A stretch of DNA of 43,386 nt from Cecembia sp. (GCF_007126775.1 NZ_SLAP01000208.1:1-43386); one strand, 5' to 3'; shown: positions 18,871-28,296, numbered from the stretch's first letter. Program-made: numbers and translations. The notes: generated from the sequence alone by a model not told the origin.

Positions 18871-21800
18871 TTAATCTGTAATCACAGCAGGAATATTTTT
18901 TTCCTTGAACTTCTCATTGAATGTCACGACATCTTTTTGAAGGATTTCTTCCAAGCTTAATTTATATGCCCTCCATTCATTTTCCAGATCTAAAAGCCTT
19001 GCTTTTACGGCTGCTGTCAGCCTTGGATCATGCACATCTACTGCAGATCGCAACTCAAAAAACTGAGCATTCAACTGGCTTGGAAAATTAATCACATCTT
19101 GAAAATTACTTTGTCTGGTCTCCACAATTTTACCTTCCCAATCATCAATTTTTTTGACTAGCTGGTTTCCAGATTCCAAAAGATCAGCATGGGCTACATG
19201 GCCTTTTAAAAGACCATTGATATGCACCACCTGTGCTTTTACTTTTCTTAATTCATTAACAGATTGGTGGATTTCGGTAAGTGTTGCAGCTGCTTTCTCT
19301 AGGAACTCCTGCTGAGCTACCCAATCCGAATCCGTAACATGCTTGAGGTTTGGATCTTGCTTAATTTCAAATTCCGTTTCTGAAGTTAAGCCATTGTAAA
19401 GTAAAACAGCTTTATATTTTCCTGGTTTGACCCGGTGACCACTGTAATCCCCGTACACAAAAGCATTGGGGATTTCTAAAAGAGTTTTACCTCTGAAATT
19501 CCAAGCAAATCGGTTGATGCCTTTTTGGGAGGGAAGTATTGGTTCAGGTGATGGCCCCCCTGAAAAAGCTTTAAAGTTTTCATCCTTTTGGTTGGAGAAA
19601 GTGCGGATATTCCTTCCATTACTGTCAAAGATCTCAAGCTTGACTGGTAAAGAATCTACTTTTTCGGGCAAGAAATAATCCAAAATGACCCCAGTCTTGG
19701 GATTTTCTCCAATACCTGGCGGCAAATCCATCCAAGATGGAACAAACCCTTCATATTTCACTGTGGTCTTTGGCTCAAAGAGTTGAAGACCTTGAAGATT
19801 ACCCATGGATTGTTGGACTGAACTCAGATCATCCAAAATCCAAAATGACCTCCCTGCAGTGGAAATCACGAGGTCATTATCTGCTATAGCCATGTCAGTT
19901 ACAGGAACTACTGGTAAGTTGAGCTGGAATTTGTTCCATCTTTGTCCTCCGTCAAAGGAGACATAAAATCCTCTCTCACTACCTGCATACAATAGTCCCT
20001 TTCTTTTTTTATCTTCCCTGATGACCTTGATAAAGTCATCTTTATCAATACCGTTGTTGATATTTGTCCATGTCTTCCCATAATCAGTAGTTTTATAGGC
20101 CATACTTTGGAATTCATTGAATTTGTACCGGGTGGCAGCTATATAAGCGGTGCTTTTATCATGAGGGGAAACCTCTATGGACTGTATCAAACTTTCAGCC
20201 AAACCTACAGGCGTAATGTTTTCCCAAGTTTGGCCTCCATCTTTGCTTAGGTGGACCAAACCACAATCGCTGCCCGTGTATATCACCCCCTCTTCATGTA
20301 TTGACTCGATCACATAACTTAAGGTATTGTAGTTTTCTCCACCAGCTCCTTCATTCGTAATTGGCGCGCCTCCTGGACCTTGCTTGGAGGCTTCATTTCT
20401 TGTCAGGTCAGGACTCACCTCTTCCCAGCTAAAACCCCCATCAGTGGTTTTGAAAAGTACATTTGCCCCATGGTAGATGGTGTTGTAATTGTGCGGGGAT
20501 GCAATGATAGGCGCATTCCAATTGAAACGGTACTTCATATCCTTTGGGTCATAAGCCAAAATATTGGCCGGATACTGCCTGATATCTTTGCTATGCAGGT
20601 TTTCTGTATCCAAGACATCAATCAAACCTTGATAGCACCCTCCGTACAAAAGTACCGGATTATCCGGGTCAAATGCTATGAATGCGCATTCACAGCCTGG
20701 TCCAATAAACCAATCCTTTTCTGTAAGTCCAATGTAATTGTTCCTACTGCTGATGACCACTGAGGTGTTGTCCTGCTGTCCTCCATAAACCCTGTAGGGA
20801 AATAAATTATCTACATTGACCCGATAAAACTGAGCAGTCGGCTGATTGTCCTGTGTAGACCAGCTTTTGCCACCATCAAAAGTAATTTCAGCTCCTCCAT
20901 CATCGCCAAGAATCATGTTGGATGGATTAGCTGGATTGATCCATAGGTCATGTGTATCAATATGCCTGACAGGAACCACAGAAAAAGTTTTCCCTCCATC
21001 AATAGACTTAGTAAGAGGAGAATTAAGCACATAGACCACTTCAGCATTTTGTGGATCTGCCAAAACCTCCATATAATACCAGGACCGTGAAGTCAATAAG
21101 GGGTTATTGGTCATATGGGTCCAAGATTGACCGCCGTTATCAGAGCGGTAAACTCCGGCCACAGACTTTTCTGCCTCTACAATAGCATAAAGGCGATCAG
21201 AGTCAGCCCTAGAAACGCTCACTCCTATTTTACCCATTGATTTGGGCAGGCCGTTGATAATTTTTTCCCAATTTTCTCCTCCATCCACTGATTTCCAAAT
21301 GGCACAACCTTCTCCACCACTTTGAACCTGCCACGGCAACCTCCTGTGCTCCCATGTTGCTGCGTAGAGAATTCTTGGGTTGTTATAATCCATACTCAAA
21401 GAAGAGGCCCCTGTATTCTCGTCAACATAAAGTGTCTTTTCCCATGTCATCCCTCCATCAGTACTTTTAAAAATGCCTCTTTCCTCACTAGGCCCATGCG
21501 CAGCACCTTGCGCAGCAACAAAAACGACATCAGGGTTTTGTGGGTGAATAACCACATCAGAAATATGTCTGGTCTTTTCCAAACCCATATGCTTCCAGCT
21601 TTTTCCTCCATCTAAGGATTTATAAATCCCATCTCCGTATGTGGTCATAACGCCCCTTATGGCATGTTCACCCATGCCCACATAGATGACGTTGGGATCA
21701 GATTCACTGATGGCAATATCTCCAACGGAACTGGTTTTGAAAAATCCGTCAGAAATATTGAACCAGGAAATCCCTGCATTTTCTGTTTTCCATAGCCCCC

Positions 21801-22023
21801 CTCCGGTATATCCTGCAAGATAAACTTCATCATTGCCTGGAAGGCCTGTAACGGCATTGGATCTACCTCCGCGGAATGGTCCAATGTTGCGCCACGTTAG
21901 TCCTTCATAAAGGGAGGCATCAAAATTGGTGGCTGTTGGATTGCTTAGCTTACTTTTTCCCCCTTGGGAAAAGGACGGCAAAGCAATGCCAAACATTAAG
22001 GCAAATAACAGTATCTTCTTCAT
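18871..22023 (-). CDS. Exported beta-propeller protein with VPS10/BNR-type Asp-box repeats
   Basis: The ATG at 22023 gives a clear signal peptide ([20 protein letters not shown]); the open frame to 22068 only adds a non-signal leader. The protein has 1050 residues. The region from about 30 to 750 carries about eleven Asp-box-like turns of the DGGxxW type (for example [29 protein letters not shown]), forming one or two sortilin/VPS10-like or sialidase-type propellers. [16 protein letters not shown] is the usual opening of this Bacteroidota family. The C-terminal 300 residues resemble a beta domain followed by a helical tail. Databases often label these glycosyl hydrolase or VPS10 domain protein, but no catalytic residues can be assigned. 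There is no visible C-terminal sorting domain. Confidence 0.85.
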   Translation of the reverse strand: MKKILLFALMFGIALPSFSQGGKSKLSNPTATNFDASLYEGLTWRNIGPFRGGRSNAVTGLPGNDEVYLAGYTGGGLWKTENAGISWFNISDGFFKTSSVGDIAISESDPNVIYVGMGEHAIRGVMTTYGDGIYKSLDGGKSWKHMGLEKTRHISDVVIHPQNPDVVFVAAQGAAHGPSEERGIFKSTDGGMTWEKTLYVDENTGASSLSMDYNNPRILYAATWEHRRLPWQVQSGGEGCAIWKSVDGGENWEKIINGLPKSMGKIGVSVSRADSDRLYAIVEAEKSVAGVYRSDNGGQSWTHMTNNPLLTSRSWYYMEVLADPQNAEVVYVLNSPLTKSIDGGKTFSVVPVRHIDTHDLWINPANPSNMILGDDGGAEITFDGGKSWSTQDNQPTAQFYRVNVDNLFPYRVYGGQQDNTSVVISSRNNYIGLTEKDWFIGPGCECAFIAFDPDNPVLLYGGCYQGLIDVLDTENLHSKDIRQYPANILAYDPKDMKYRFNWNAPIIASPHNYNTIYHGANVLFKTTDGGFSWEEVSPDLTRNEASKQGPGGAPITNEGAGGENYNTLSYVIESIHEEGVIYTGSDCGLVHLSKDGGQTWENITPVGLAESLIQSIEVSPHDKSTAYIAATRYKFNEFQSMAYKTTDYGKTWTNINNGIDKDDFIKVIREDKKRKGLLYAGSERGFYVSFDGGQRWNKFQLNLPVVPVTDMAIADNDLVISTAGRSFWILDDLSSVQQSMGNLQGLQLFEPKTTVKYEGFVPSWMDLPPGIGENPKTGVILDYFLPEKVDSLPVKLEIFDSNGRNIRTFSNQKDENFKAFSGGPSPEPILPSQKGINRFAWNFRGKTLLEIPNAFVYGDYSGHRVKPGKYKAVLLYNGLTSETEFEIKQDPNLKHVTDSDWVAQQEFLEKAAATLTEIHQSVNELRKVKAQVVHINGLLKGHVAHADLLESGNQLVKKIDDWEGKIVETRQSNFQDVINFPSQLNAQFFELRSAVDVHDPRLTAAVKARLLDLENEWRAYKLSLEEILQKDVVTFNEKFKEKNIPAVITD

Positions 22024-22188
22024 TGTATATTTGGTTTCACTTGCTATAAATTTGGTGAAAATAACCAAATAAATTATCTAATTGAAGGGTAAAAGTTAAT
22101 GTCAAAAAAGCATTGTTTGAATTATATTTCAAAATCCACTAGCAATTTCGCATCTTTGGCCTTTTCTTATTGTAACGTGAATTGAAAA

Positions 22189-22683
22189 ATGGAAACCAAA
22201 ACCAAAATTTTTGAAAACGCAAAATCATTGTTGGACGCCAAAGGATTGAAGGTGGTTGCAGAAGACCGAAATAGGCCATGGGGTGGATTTCTGGTAATCG
22301 ATGAAGCACAGGCGGAAATATTTGCCGACACTTTTTTCCCGGAAGAAGATTTTCAAAAACTCAAGATCTCAGAAAAACTAAGTCCAAAAATTTTATTGGT
22401 AGCTCCTGAGAAAAGGTTAAGCTGGCAGTACCACTTTCGAAGAGCGGAAATCTGGCGCTGTATAGACGGGTCAGTGGCCGTAGCTACTAGTCTGACAGAT
22501 AAAGAAAACCAAAGACATATCCTAAAAGTTGGGGACAAGATAAAATTACAACAAGGTGAAAGACACCGACTAATTGGTTTGAATGATTGGGGGATGGTAG
22601 CCGAAATCTGGCAACATACCGATGCCGAAAACCCTTCAGATGAAGATGATATTGTGAGGCTGCAGGATGATTTTGGAAGATAA
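22189..22683 (+). CDS. Stand-alone cupin of the type II phosphomannose isomerase family
   Basis: A 164-residue single-domain cupin. RPWGGF near residue 29, the metal-ligand block QYHFRRAEIWRCIDGS, GDKIKLQQGERHRLIG and the closing DDIVRLQDDFGR match the C-terminal isomerase domain of bifunctional mannose-6-phosphate isomerase/mannose-1-phosphate guanylyltransferases. In that family the domain interconverts fructose-6-P and mannose-6-P. The nucleotidyltransferase half is absent, so this may be a dedicated isomerase or a related sugar-phosphate enzyme; it is sometimes labelled phosphoheptose isomerase. It is convergent with mazG: the two stop codons abut (22681-22683 and 22684-22686) with no terminator between. 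Confidence 0.78.
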   Translation: METKTKIFENAKSLLDAKGLKVVAEDRNRPWGGFLVIDEAQAEIFADTFFPEEDFQKLKISEKLSPKILLVAPEKRLSWQYHFRRAEIWRCIDGSVAVATSLTDKENQRHILKVGDKIKLQQGERHRLIGLNDWGMVAEIWQHTDAENPSDEDDIVRLQDDFGR

Positions 22684-23481
22684 TTAGAGCTTTTTTGTTT
22701 CCTCCCAATACACATCCATCTCTGCTAAAGTCATCTCTCCAATCTTGCGCCCTGCTGACTTGGCTGCATTTTCCAAATATTGAAAGCGTTTGATAAACTT
22801 AAGATTAGTCCGCTCTAAAGCCTCTTCAGGATTAATTTCAATAAAACGAGCATAATTGATTAAGGAAAATAACAGGTCTCCAAATTCTGCTGTAGCCTTC
22901 TCTTTATCAATTGCGTCTTTCACAACATCGAACTCTTCTTTAAACTCCTTCATTTCTTCTTCTACCTTCTCCCAAACCTGGTTCTTTTCCTCCCAGTCAA
23001 ATCCAACACCACGGGCCTTCTCCTGAATTCGCATGGCTTTGATCAGGGCAGGTAGAGATTTTGGTACACCACCAAGCACCGAAATGTTCCCTTTTTCCTG
23101 AAGCTTAATCTTTTCCCAGTTTTGTTTGACCGCTTCTTCATCTTTGACCTTGGTATCGCCATAGATATGTGGATGTCTTCTGATAAGTTTTTCGCAGAGG
23201 CTGTTGATTACATCACCCATATCAAAGGCCTTTTTTTCAGCACCTATCTTGGCATAAAATACAATATGCAGCAGGATGTCTCCGAGTTCTTTTTTGATTT
23301 CCTCAAGATCATTTTCTAAAATGGCGTCGGACAATTCAAAAGTCTCTTCTATCGTAAGATGTCTCAGACTTTCAATGGTCTGTTTTCTATCCCAAGGGCA
23401 CTGTTCCCTTAATTCATCCATGATGGTCAATAGGCGGTCAAATGCTGCAAGCTGGGAGGATCTGGAATTTATATCAGCCAT
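22684..23481 (-). CDS. mazG: Nucleoside triphosphate pyrophosphohydrolase MazG
   Basis: An all-alpha NTP pyrophosphatase (265 residues, two MazG repeats) that hydrolyses NTPs and dNTPs to monophosphates, lowering damaged or excess nucleotide levels. The N-terminal repeat shows LREQCPWDRKQTIESL, the metal-binding EETFELSDAI and ELGDILLHIVFYAK. RRHPHIYGD marks the junction. The second repeat has the EFGDLLFSLINYARF segment. The length equals E. coli MazG. The gene starts 71 bases from a divergent small membrane protein gene, so the two may share a regulatory region. Confidence 0.94.
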   Translation of the reverse strand: MADINSRSSQLAAFDRLLTIMDELREQCPWDRKQTIESLRHLTIEETFELSDAILENDLEEIKKELGDILLHIVFYAKIGAEKKAFDMGDVINSLCEKLIRRHPHIYGDTKVKDEEAVKQNWEKIKLQEKGNISVLGGVPKSLPALIKAMRIQEKARGVGFDWEEKNQVWEKVEEEMKEFKEEFDVVKDAIDKEKATAEFGDLLFSLINYARFIEINPEEALERTNLKFIKRFQYLENAAKSAGRKIGEMTLAEMDVYWEETKKL

Positions 23482-23528
23482 AAAAAGGGAAACTATTCTT
23501 TGTATGAGGACGTTTTGAAAGTATTACG

Positions 23529-23536
23529 TAAATTTG
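23529..23536 (+). promoter_or_regulatory. Possible -7 promoter element for the small NqrM-like gene
   Basis: TAAATTTG matches the Bacteroidota -7 consensus TAnnTTTG and would start transcription about 11 bases before the ATG at 23553. The nearest TTTG boxes upstream (23514-23517 and 23499-23502) give spacings of 11 and 26, neither ideal, so support is partial. Confidence 0.32.
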
Positions 23537-23552
23537 CGCAAATTAAATTGAT

Positions 23553-23783
23553 ATGACAACCTTGTATTTGACTTTAGCATTCCTTGCCCTGTTTTTCATT
23601 TTGATGTCTGTAAGGCTGATATTCCTAAAAAACGGGGAATTCAAAGGTACCTGTGCTTCACAGAATCCTTACCTTAACAAAGATGGAGGTACCTGTGGAT
23701 ACTGCGGCAAAACTGTAGATGCAAACTCCAGTTGTGGTAATCCCGAAAATGAAGTGGATAAGGTGATGTCCAAATTCAAGTAA
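23553..23783 (+). CDS. Small membrane-anchored four-cysteine protein resembling NqrM (DUF539)
   Basis: A 76-residue protein. Residues 3-25 form one transmembrane helix, followed by KNGEFKGTC and a cysteine set at positions 34, 48, 51 and 61 (C-x13-C-x2-C-x9-C), then a charged tail. The architecture of an N-terminal helix, a K-G-S/T-C motif and a cluster of further cysteines resembles NqrM. In Vibrio, NqrM is needed to mature the Na+-translocating NADH:quinone reductase and is thought to deliver iron to the Cys4 site of NqrD/NqrE. This comparison is from memory and the sequence is short, so homology is tentative. No nqr genes are in the window. Generic labels such as membrane or secreted protein would also fit. 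Confidence 0.6.
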   Translation: MTTLYLTLAFLALFFILMSVRLIFLKNGEFKGTCASQNPYLNKDGGTCGYCGKTVDANSSCGNPENEVDKVMSKFK

Positions 23784-23841
23784 AAAAAGTTGTTTCCTGT
23801 ATCAGCAAGGATTTTTCAATTACTAACTAATTATTTTAAAA

Positions 23842-25230
23842 GTGGCGCTAATCAAATCTATCTCCGGAATCAGGGGAACAATCGGAGGCAAACCAGGAGA
23901 AGGGTTAACACCTGTAGATATTGTTAAATTTTCAGCAGCCTACGGATCTTGGGTGCTAAATCATACCCAAAACCCCAAAATAGTCATAGGGAGAGATGCC
24001 AGGATTTCGGGTGAAATTGTTTCCAAATTGGTAACTGCCACCCTTCAGGGTTTGGGTATTCATGTGATCGATCTGGGCCTCAGTACCACACCAACTGTAG
24101 AATTGGCAGTGCCTTTGGAAGATGCAGGAGGGGGAATCATCCTTACTGCCAGTCACAACCCAATCCAGTGGAATGCACTCAAGCTCCTCAATAATAAAGG
24201 AGAGTTCATATCAGATGCAGAAGGCAAAGCAATACTAGACAGCGCAGAAAAGGAAGATTTCACCTTCGCAGAAGTAAAAAAATTAGGGAAATACACCCTT
24301 ATTGAAGATTATATTGACCGCCATGTAGCGCATGTACTGGGGCTGAAACTGGTAGATGCAGCTGCCATCAAGGCGAGAAAATTCAAAGTAGTAGTAGATG
24401 CTGTAAACTCTACAGGAGGTATTGCGGTACCCAAACTATTGAGGGCTCTTGGAGTAGAAGACATTGAAGAAATGTATTGCACTCCAAACGGACTATTCCC
24501 CCATAATCCTGAGCCATTGCCAGAAAACCTTCGGGATATTTCCGATAAGTTGGATAAAGGTAAATATGACTTGGGAATTGTAGTAGATCCCGATGTAGAC
24601 AGGTTATGTTTCATGAACGAAGATGGTTCTCCCTTTGGAGAAGAGTATACTTTGGTAGCAGTGGCGGATTATGTGCTTTCACAAACACCAGGCAATACGG
24701 TTTCCAATTTAAGTTCTACCCGTGCCCTAAGGGATGTGACTGAAAAACGCGGAGGAGAATACCAAGCTGCTGCGGTAGGTGAAGTTAATGTGGTGAATAA
24801 AATGAAGGAAACCAATGCCGTGATCGGTGGAGAAGGTAATGGTGGAGTCATTTACCCAGAATCCCATTATGGAAGGGATGCATTGGTAGGCATAGGATTG
24901 TTTTTAACCCATTTAGCTAAATCCGGGAAGAATATTTCCATGCTCAGGGCATCATATCCAAATTACCATATTTCTAAAAACAAAATCGAATTGACACCTG
25001 AAATCGATGTGGATAGGATTTTAGAGGCCATTAAAAGGAAATACAGTAAGCAACCCATCAATGATATTGATGGCGTAAAAATTGAATTTGAAAAGGAATG
25101 GGTGCATTTAAGAAAATCAAATACAGAACCCATCATTAGAATTTACTCCGAATCAGAAACAAAAGCAACAGCAGAACATCTTGCTTCTAAAATAATCCTG
25201 GACATCAAAGAAGTGATTTCAGGTTCCTAA
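23842..25230 (+). CDS. glmM: Phosphoglucosamine mutase (archaeal-type GlmM / phosphohexomutase family)
   Basis: An alpha-D-phosphohexomutase of 462 residues, starting at GTG. The phosphoserine loop TASHNPIQWNALK contains Ser104, preceded by GGIILTASHNP. The metal loop is VVDPDVDRLCF, sugar recognition is GGEGNGGVIYPESHYGRDA, and the phosphate-binding loop near the C-terminus is RKSNTEPIIRIYSE. Bacteroidota use this form to make glucosamine-1-phosphate for UDP-GlcNAc, and so for peptidoglycan and lipopolysaccharide. A phosphomannomutase/phosphoglucomutase activity cannot be excluded from sequence alone. No ATG lies close upstream in frame, and GTG immediately precedes the expected ALIKSISGIRGT. 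Confidence 0.88.
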   Translation: MALIKSISGIRGTIGGKPGEGLTPVDIVKFSAAYGSWVLNHTQNPKIVIGRDARISGEIVSKLVTATLQGLGIHVIDLGLSTTPTVELAVPLEDAGGGIILTASHNPIQWNALKLLNNKGEFISDAEGKAILDSAEKEDFTFAEVKKLGKYTLIEDYIDRHVAHVLGLKLVDAAAIKARKFKVVVDAVNSTGGIAVPKLLRALGVEDIEEMYCTPNGLFPHNPEPLPENLRDISDKLDKGKYDLGIVVDPDVDRLCFMNEDGSPFGEEYTLVAVADYVLSQTPGNTVSNLSSTRALRDVTEKRGGEYQAAAVGEVNVVNKMKETNAVIGGEGNGGVIYPESHYGRDALVGIGLFLTHLAKSGKNISMLRASYPNYHISKNKIELTPEIDVDRILEAIKRKYSKQPINDIDGVKIEFEKEWVHLRKSNTEPIIRIYSESETKATAEHLASKIILDIKEVISGS

Positions 25231-25233
25231 AAA

Positions 25234-25264
25234 TTGAATAGCTGATAGGAAGTAATTAGATTTG
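25234..25264 (+). promoter_or_regulatory. Bacteroidota-type promoter for the cysteine desulfurase gene
   Basis: TTG at 25234-25236 is followed after 20 bases by TAGATTTG at 25257-25264. This matches the -33 TTG and -7 TAnnTTTG consensus of Bacteroidota sigma factors. The predicted start, near 25270, would leave a leader of about 27 bases before the ATG at 25297. Confidence 0.5.
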
Positions 25265-25296
25265 GGTGAATAAAGCAACTCAGCAAAAACCTAAAA

Positions 25297-26439
25297 ATGA
25301 GAGTATATTTAGATAATGCCGCTACTACAGCCATGGATGATAGGGTGATTGAAGCAATGCTCCCCTATATGAAGCTGCACTACGGTAACCCATCCTCTGT
25401 GCATAGTCACGGTAGACAAGTCCGCTCTGCGATTGAAAAGGCAAGAAAAAAAGTGGCAGAATTACTGAATGCATCTCCATCAGAAATTTTTTTCACCTCA
25501 GGAGGAACCGAAGCGGATAATACGGCTATTGTCTGTGGGATAGCGACTTATGGGATTAAACATGCCATTACCTCACCCATTGAGCATCATGCTGTATTAC
25601 ATACTTTAGAAGAATGTGCCAAAAAAGGCAGTGTTAAACTCAGCTTGCTTGATGTCAACACTAAAGGAGAAGTTGACCTGGGCCAATTAGAGGAACTACT
25701 TCAAGCCAATCCCAATAGCTTGGTTTCGTTGATGCACGCCAATAATGAGATAGGAAATATCAATGACCTGATGGCAATTGGGGAACTTACAAGATCGTAT
25801 GGGGCTTTTTTTCACTCGGATACGGTACAAACAATAGGTCATTATGTACATGATCTAAAAACCTTACCCCTTGATTCTCTTGTCGCAGGAGGACATAAGT
25901 TTCATGGTCCCAAAGGTTCCGGATTTTTATATGTAAAAAAAGACAGGAAAATCCATCCATTTATTTACGGAGGTGCCCAAGAGCGTAACATGCGGGGAGG
26001 TACTGAAAATGTGATCGGTATTGTTGGCGTTGCAAAAGCCTTGGAAATTGCCTATGAAGATATGAATGGTCATAGGACACATGTAGAAGCCTTAAAAAAG
26101 AGGTTTATGGGATTACTGAAGGAAAATATTCCAGGGGTTGAATTCAATGGACTTTCTGCAGATTTAGGAAAAAGCCTTTATACCCTACTCAATGTAAGTT
26201 TGCCGCCCTCAGAAGAGAATAGGGGAATGCTTTTATTCAATCTAGACCTGAATGGCATTTCTGCCTCAGGAGGTTCAGCATGTAGCAGTGGGGCCACGGT
26301 AGGTTCCCATGTACTTCGTGCCTTGGGACATGACCCCGAAAGGGAATCCGTTAGGTTTTCGTTTAGCAGATTCAATACCAATGAAGAGATAGATTATACT
26401 GTTGAAAAATTACGGGAGTTATACGGTGTATCTGTTTAG
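25297..26439 (+). CDS. Cysteine desulfurase (NifS/IscS class)
   Basis: A class V PLP enzyme of 380 residues that removes sulfur from L-cysteine as an enzyme-bound persulfide for Fe-S clusters and tRNA thiolation. MRVYLDNAATTAMD is the typical start. HAVLHTLEECAKKG includes the PLP-stacking histidine region. Lys201 in GGHKFHGPKGSG is the Schiff-base lysine, and Cys329 in SGGSACSSGA is the catalytic cysteine on the mobile loop. No IscU, IscA or suf genes are adjacent, so whether its main role is Fe-S assembly or tRNA modification (the CsdA/TcdA pathway is a known link in E. coli) cannot be decided here. Confidence 0.92.
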   Translation: MRVYLDNAATTAMDDRVIEAMLPYMKLHYGNPSSVHSHGRQVRSAIEKARKKVAELLNASPSEIFFTSGGTEADNTAIVCGIATYGIKHAITSPIEHHAVLHTLEECAKKGSVKLSLLDVNTKGEVDLGQLEELLQANPNSLVSLMHANNEIGNINDLMAIGELTRSYGAFFHSDTVQTIGHYVHDLKTLPLDSLVAGGHKFHGPKGSGFLYVKKDRKIHPFIYGGAQERNMRGGTENVIGIVGVAKALEIAYEDMNGHRTHVEALKKRFMGLLKENIPGVEFNGLSADLGKSLYTLLNVSLPPSEENRGMLLFNLDLNGISASGGSACSSGATVGSHVLRALGHDPERESVRFSFSRFNTNEEIDYTVEKLRELYGVSV

Positions 26440-26465
26440 TACATCCAATTTGACTATTTTTCTGG

Positions 26466-26591
26466 TATCGCCTTTTATTTGAGCTTGGGTTTAGAAATGC
26501 AGGTCACTCCCAGGTAATTATCATAAGTCGGGGAATTCACCAATACGGGGAATCCTTATTGATAATGTTGAATAAGAAGAAGAAGGCGATA
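26466..26591. other. Intergenic region with a spaced 9-bp inverted repeat
   Basis: The 223-base gap between the convergent cysteine desulfurase and response-regulator genes contains TATCGCCTT at 26466-26474 and AAGGCGATA at 26583-26591, a perfect 9-bp inverted repeat 108 bases apart. GGGGAAT also occurs twice in between (near 26530 and 26549). It could fold as a long-range stem in an RNA, but I see no T-run terminator and no coding frame. Chance is possible. Confidence 0.2.
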
Positions 26592-26662
26592 ACTTTTCAA
26601 TATGAAGTCAGAAAATTCCCTATTGTCCAATCTAAAGTAAGAAATAGAACCCTCTGTGATAC

Positions 26663-27289
26663 TCAAAGATTCATTTCTATTGCTTTTTTCACCAATTCCA
26701 CCGCCGAACTGACTCCAAGCTTTTGATGGATTTTTTTGCGATGAGATTCTACGGTATGCTGGCTTAAACTCAACATTTCAGCAATTTCCTTATTTAGATT
26801 ACCATCCTTGATCAATCGTAAAATTTCTAACTCCCTCCTCGATAGTTTGAAACGTTCTTTAAAGTGATCAGGGTATTTGCCATCATCCTGTTGAAAAAGT
26901 AATTTCTGGTAGCCTTGAATATAACTTCCCTCATGCACTTCCCGGATGGTATAAATTAATTCGTCAGGATCTGAACCTTTCAAAACATAGGCATCAGCTC
27001 CTAGCTTCAGGCATTTCTCATAGATTTCTTTGTCATCATACATGGAAAGTACGATAACCTTGGTGTCGGGAAGGTTTTTCTTTACAGCAGCCACTACCCC
27101 CATACCGTCCATTATTGGCATGTTCATATCGGTAAGCACCACATCTACCGCTTTGTTTTGTAAAAAATTGATGAGTTCTACGCCATTGTTAAACACACCT
27201 TTAATTACAAAGTCATCTTCTTCTTCCAAAAGACTCTCTATGCCCTTTGCAAACATCTTGTGGTCATCAGCCAGTGCGATATGAATCAT
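26663..27289 (-). CDS. NarL/FixJ-family response regulator
   Basis: A 208-residue DNA-binding response regulator. The receiver domain (about 1-120) has the acidic pair ADDHKMF at 7-9, phospho-acceptor Asp54 in LTDMNMPIMDG, the conserved serine in VIVLSMYDD, and the lysine in AYVLKGSDP. A LuxR-type helix-turn-helix fills about 145-205 (LSRRELEILRLIKDG, NKEIAEMLSLSQHTVESHR). The family activates transcription on phosphorylation. The gene lies 40 bases downstream of its histidine kinase on the same strand, so they form a two-component pair. The targets are unknown; the three-gene cluster further upstream is a candidate. Confidence 0.93.
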   Translation of the reverse strand: MIHIALADDHKMFAKGIESLLEEEDDFVIKGVFNNGVELINFLQNKAVDVVLTDMNMPIMDGMGVVAAVKKNLPDTKVIVLSMYDDKEIYEKCLKLGADAYVLKGSDPDELIYTIREVHEGSYIQGYQKLLFQQDDGKYPDHFKERFKLSRRELEILRLIKDGNLNKEIAEMLSLSQHTVESHRKKIHQKLGVSSAVELVKKAIEMNL

Positions 27290-27329
27290 TTAATTTGGGG
27301 GTGATCGGAATTCAATGTCAAAATATAAG

Positions 27330-28094
27330 TCAAGGATTCGATATTGGCAAGGATAGTTTGATTTCTGTTCCATTTCCTGGTTCAGATTCTATTTCAAATA
27401 CTCCCCCTATAGCGGTCATTCGATTCTTCAGATTATACATACCAGATCCACTACTATCCTCAGAAGTATCAAAACCAACACCGTCGTCTCTCATATAAAT
27501 GACAAATTGATCCTTATTTGTTGCCATATGAAAGCTGATTGCTTGAGGATTGGCATGTTTGATGGCATTGTTCAGGCATTCCTGAATGGTTCTGATAAGA
27601 ATAATTTTTTTGTCTTTATCCAATTGAACTTCCTCTCCATTTTTGTCAAATACCGTTTTACAAAAGCCAGCACTCTCTAGTTTCTCCAACTCATTCTGTA
27701 TAAAATTCTCTAAAGTGATGGATTCTACCCAATCCAGGTTTAAGGATTTGGACAATGTCCTCACTTCTTTGATAATTTGATTGAGCATGGACTTTCCTTC
27801 AGATACTTTTTCGGGTTTGGAACTTGCCAAATTCATTTTGGCCAAAGAAAGGAGTTGACCGATATTATCATGGAGTTCCCTCCCAACATTCGTAAGGGTA
27901 TTTTCCCTGATTTCTTTCTCAGCATTGATGATGGTTTTTTCGTACTCTGCTCGCACTGCTGCCAGTTTTTGTTGATTTTGTAGCTGCTTTTGCCGGTGTA
28001 CAATCACCATGGTCACCATAAATGAGCCCATCAATAGCATCAATACAAAACCCAACAAAACGATGTAGAAAACTTCCGTTCCAGAATTATCCAT
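27330..28094 (-). CDS. HisKA_3-type sensor histidine kinase with one transmembrane helix and no sensor domain
   Basis: A 254-residue kinase. Residues 8-32 form a single transmembrane segment with only about seven residues outside it. A short coiled-coil linker (35-66) leads to the phospho-acceptor His75 in NVGRELHDNIGQLLS, typical of the NarX/DesK/UhpB class. The ATPase domain shows ECLNNAIKHANP (N box), DDGVGF (G1), GSGMYNLKNRM (G2) and GNGTEIKLSLP. No PAS, GAF, Cache or TPR region precedes the kinase core. Signal detection must therefore come from the membrane helix or from a partner protein. Two seven-helix membrane proteins encoded just upstream are candidate partners. It pairs with the LuxR-type regulator that follows. 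Confidence 0.92.
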   Translation of the reverse strand: MDNSGTEVFYIVLLGFVLMLLMGSFMVTMVIVHRQKQLQNQQKLAAVRAEYEKTIINAEKEIRENTLTNVGRELHDNIGQLLSLAKMNLASSKPEKVSEGKSMLNQIIKEVRTLSKSLNLDWVESITLENFIQNELEKLESAGFCKTVFDKNGEEVQLDKDKKIILIRTIQECLNNAIKHANPQAISFHMATNKDQFVIYMRDDGVGFDTSEDSSGSGMYNLKNRMTAIGGVFEIESEPGNGTEIKLSLPISNP

Positions 28095-28197
28095 GCCAAA
28101 GAAACCTATAATTGGATGATTTGACTAAAAATACACATTTTTATACTACTTATCCTGAAAATGCAAATAGAACCAGTATATATATATAAATTAATGC

Positions 28198-28214
28198 CCA
28201 TTTTTTAAAAATGG
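28198..28214. repeat. AT-rich palindrome upstream of the histidine kinase
   Basis: CCATTTTT and AAAAATGG flank a single T, a perfect 8-bp inverted repeat. It sits about 105 bases upstream of the kinase ATG and about 80 bases past the stop of the 137-residue protein gene. An alternating TA tract lies beside it (about 28177-28188). No minus-strand U-run follows, so an operator is about as likely as a terminator. Confidence 0.3.
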
Positions 28215-28296
28215 ACTCTAATAAAAAAAGAAATGGCAGCAATACTTAAACAAGGGTACTTAAGCTAGCAAATGACCTTAACTACTTGGAAGTTTT

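Noticed and set aside
28177-28190. Alternating TA tract as a microsatellite or phase-variable promoter
   Set aside because: Only about six TA units, in AT-rich DNA, with no promoter boxes framing it.
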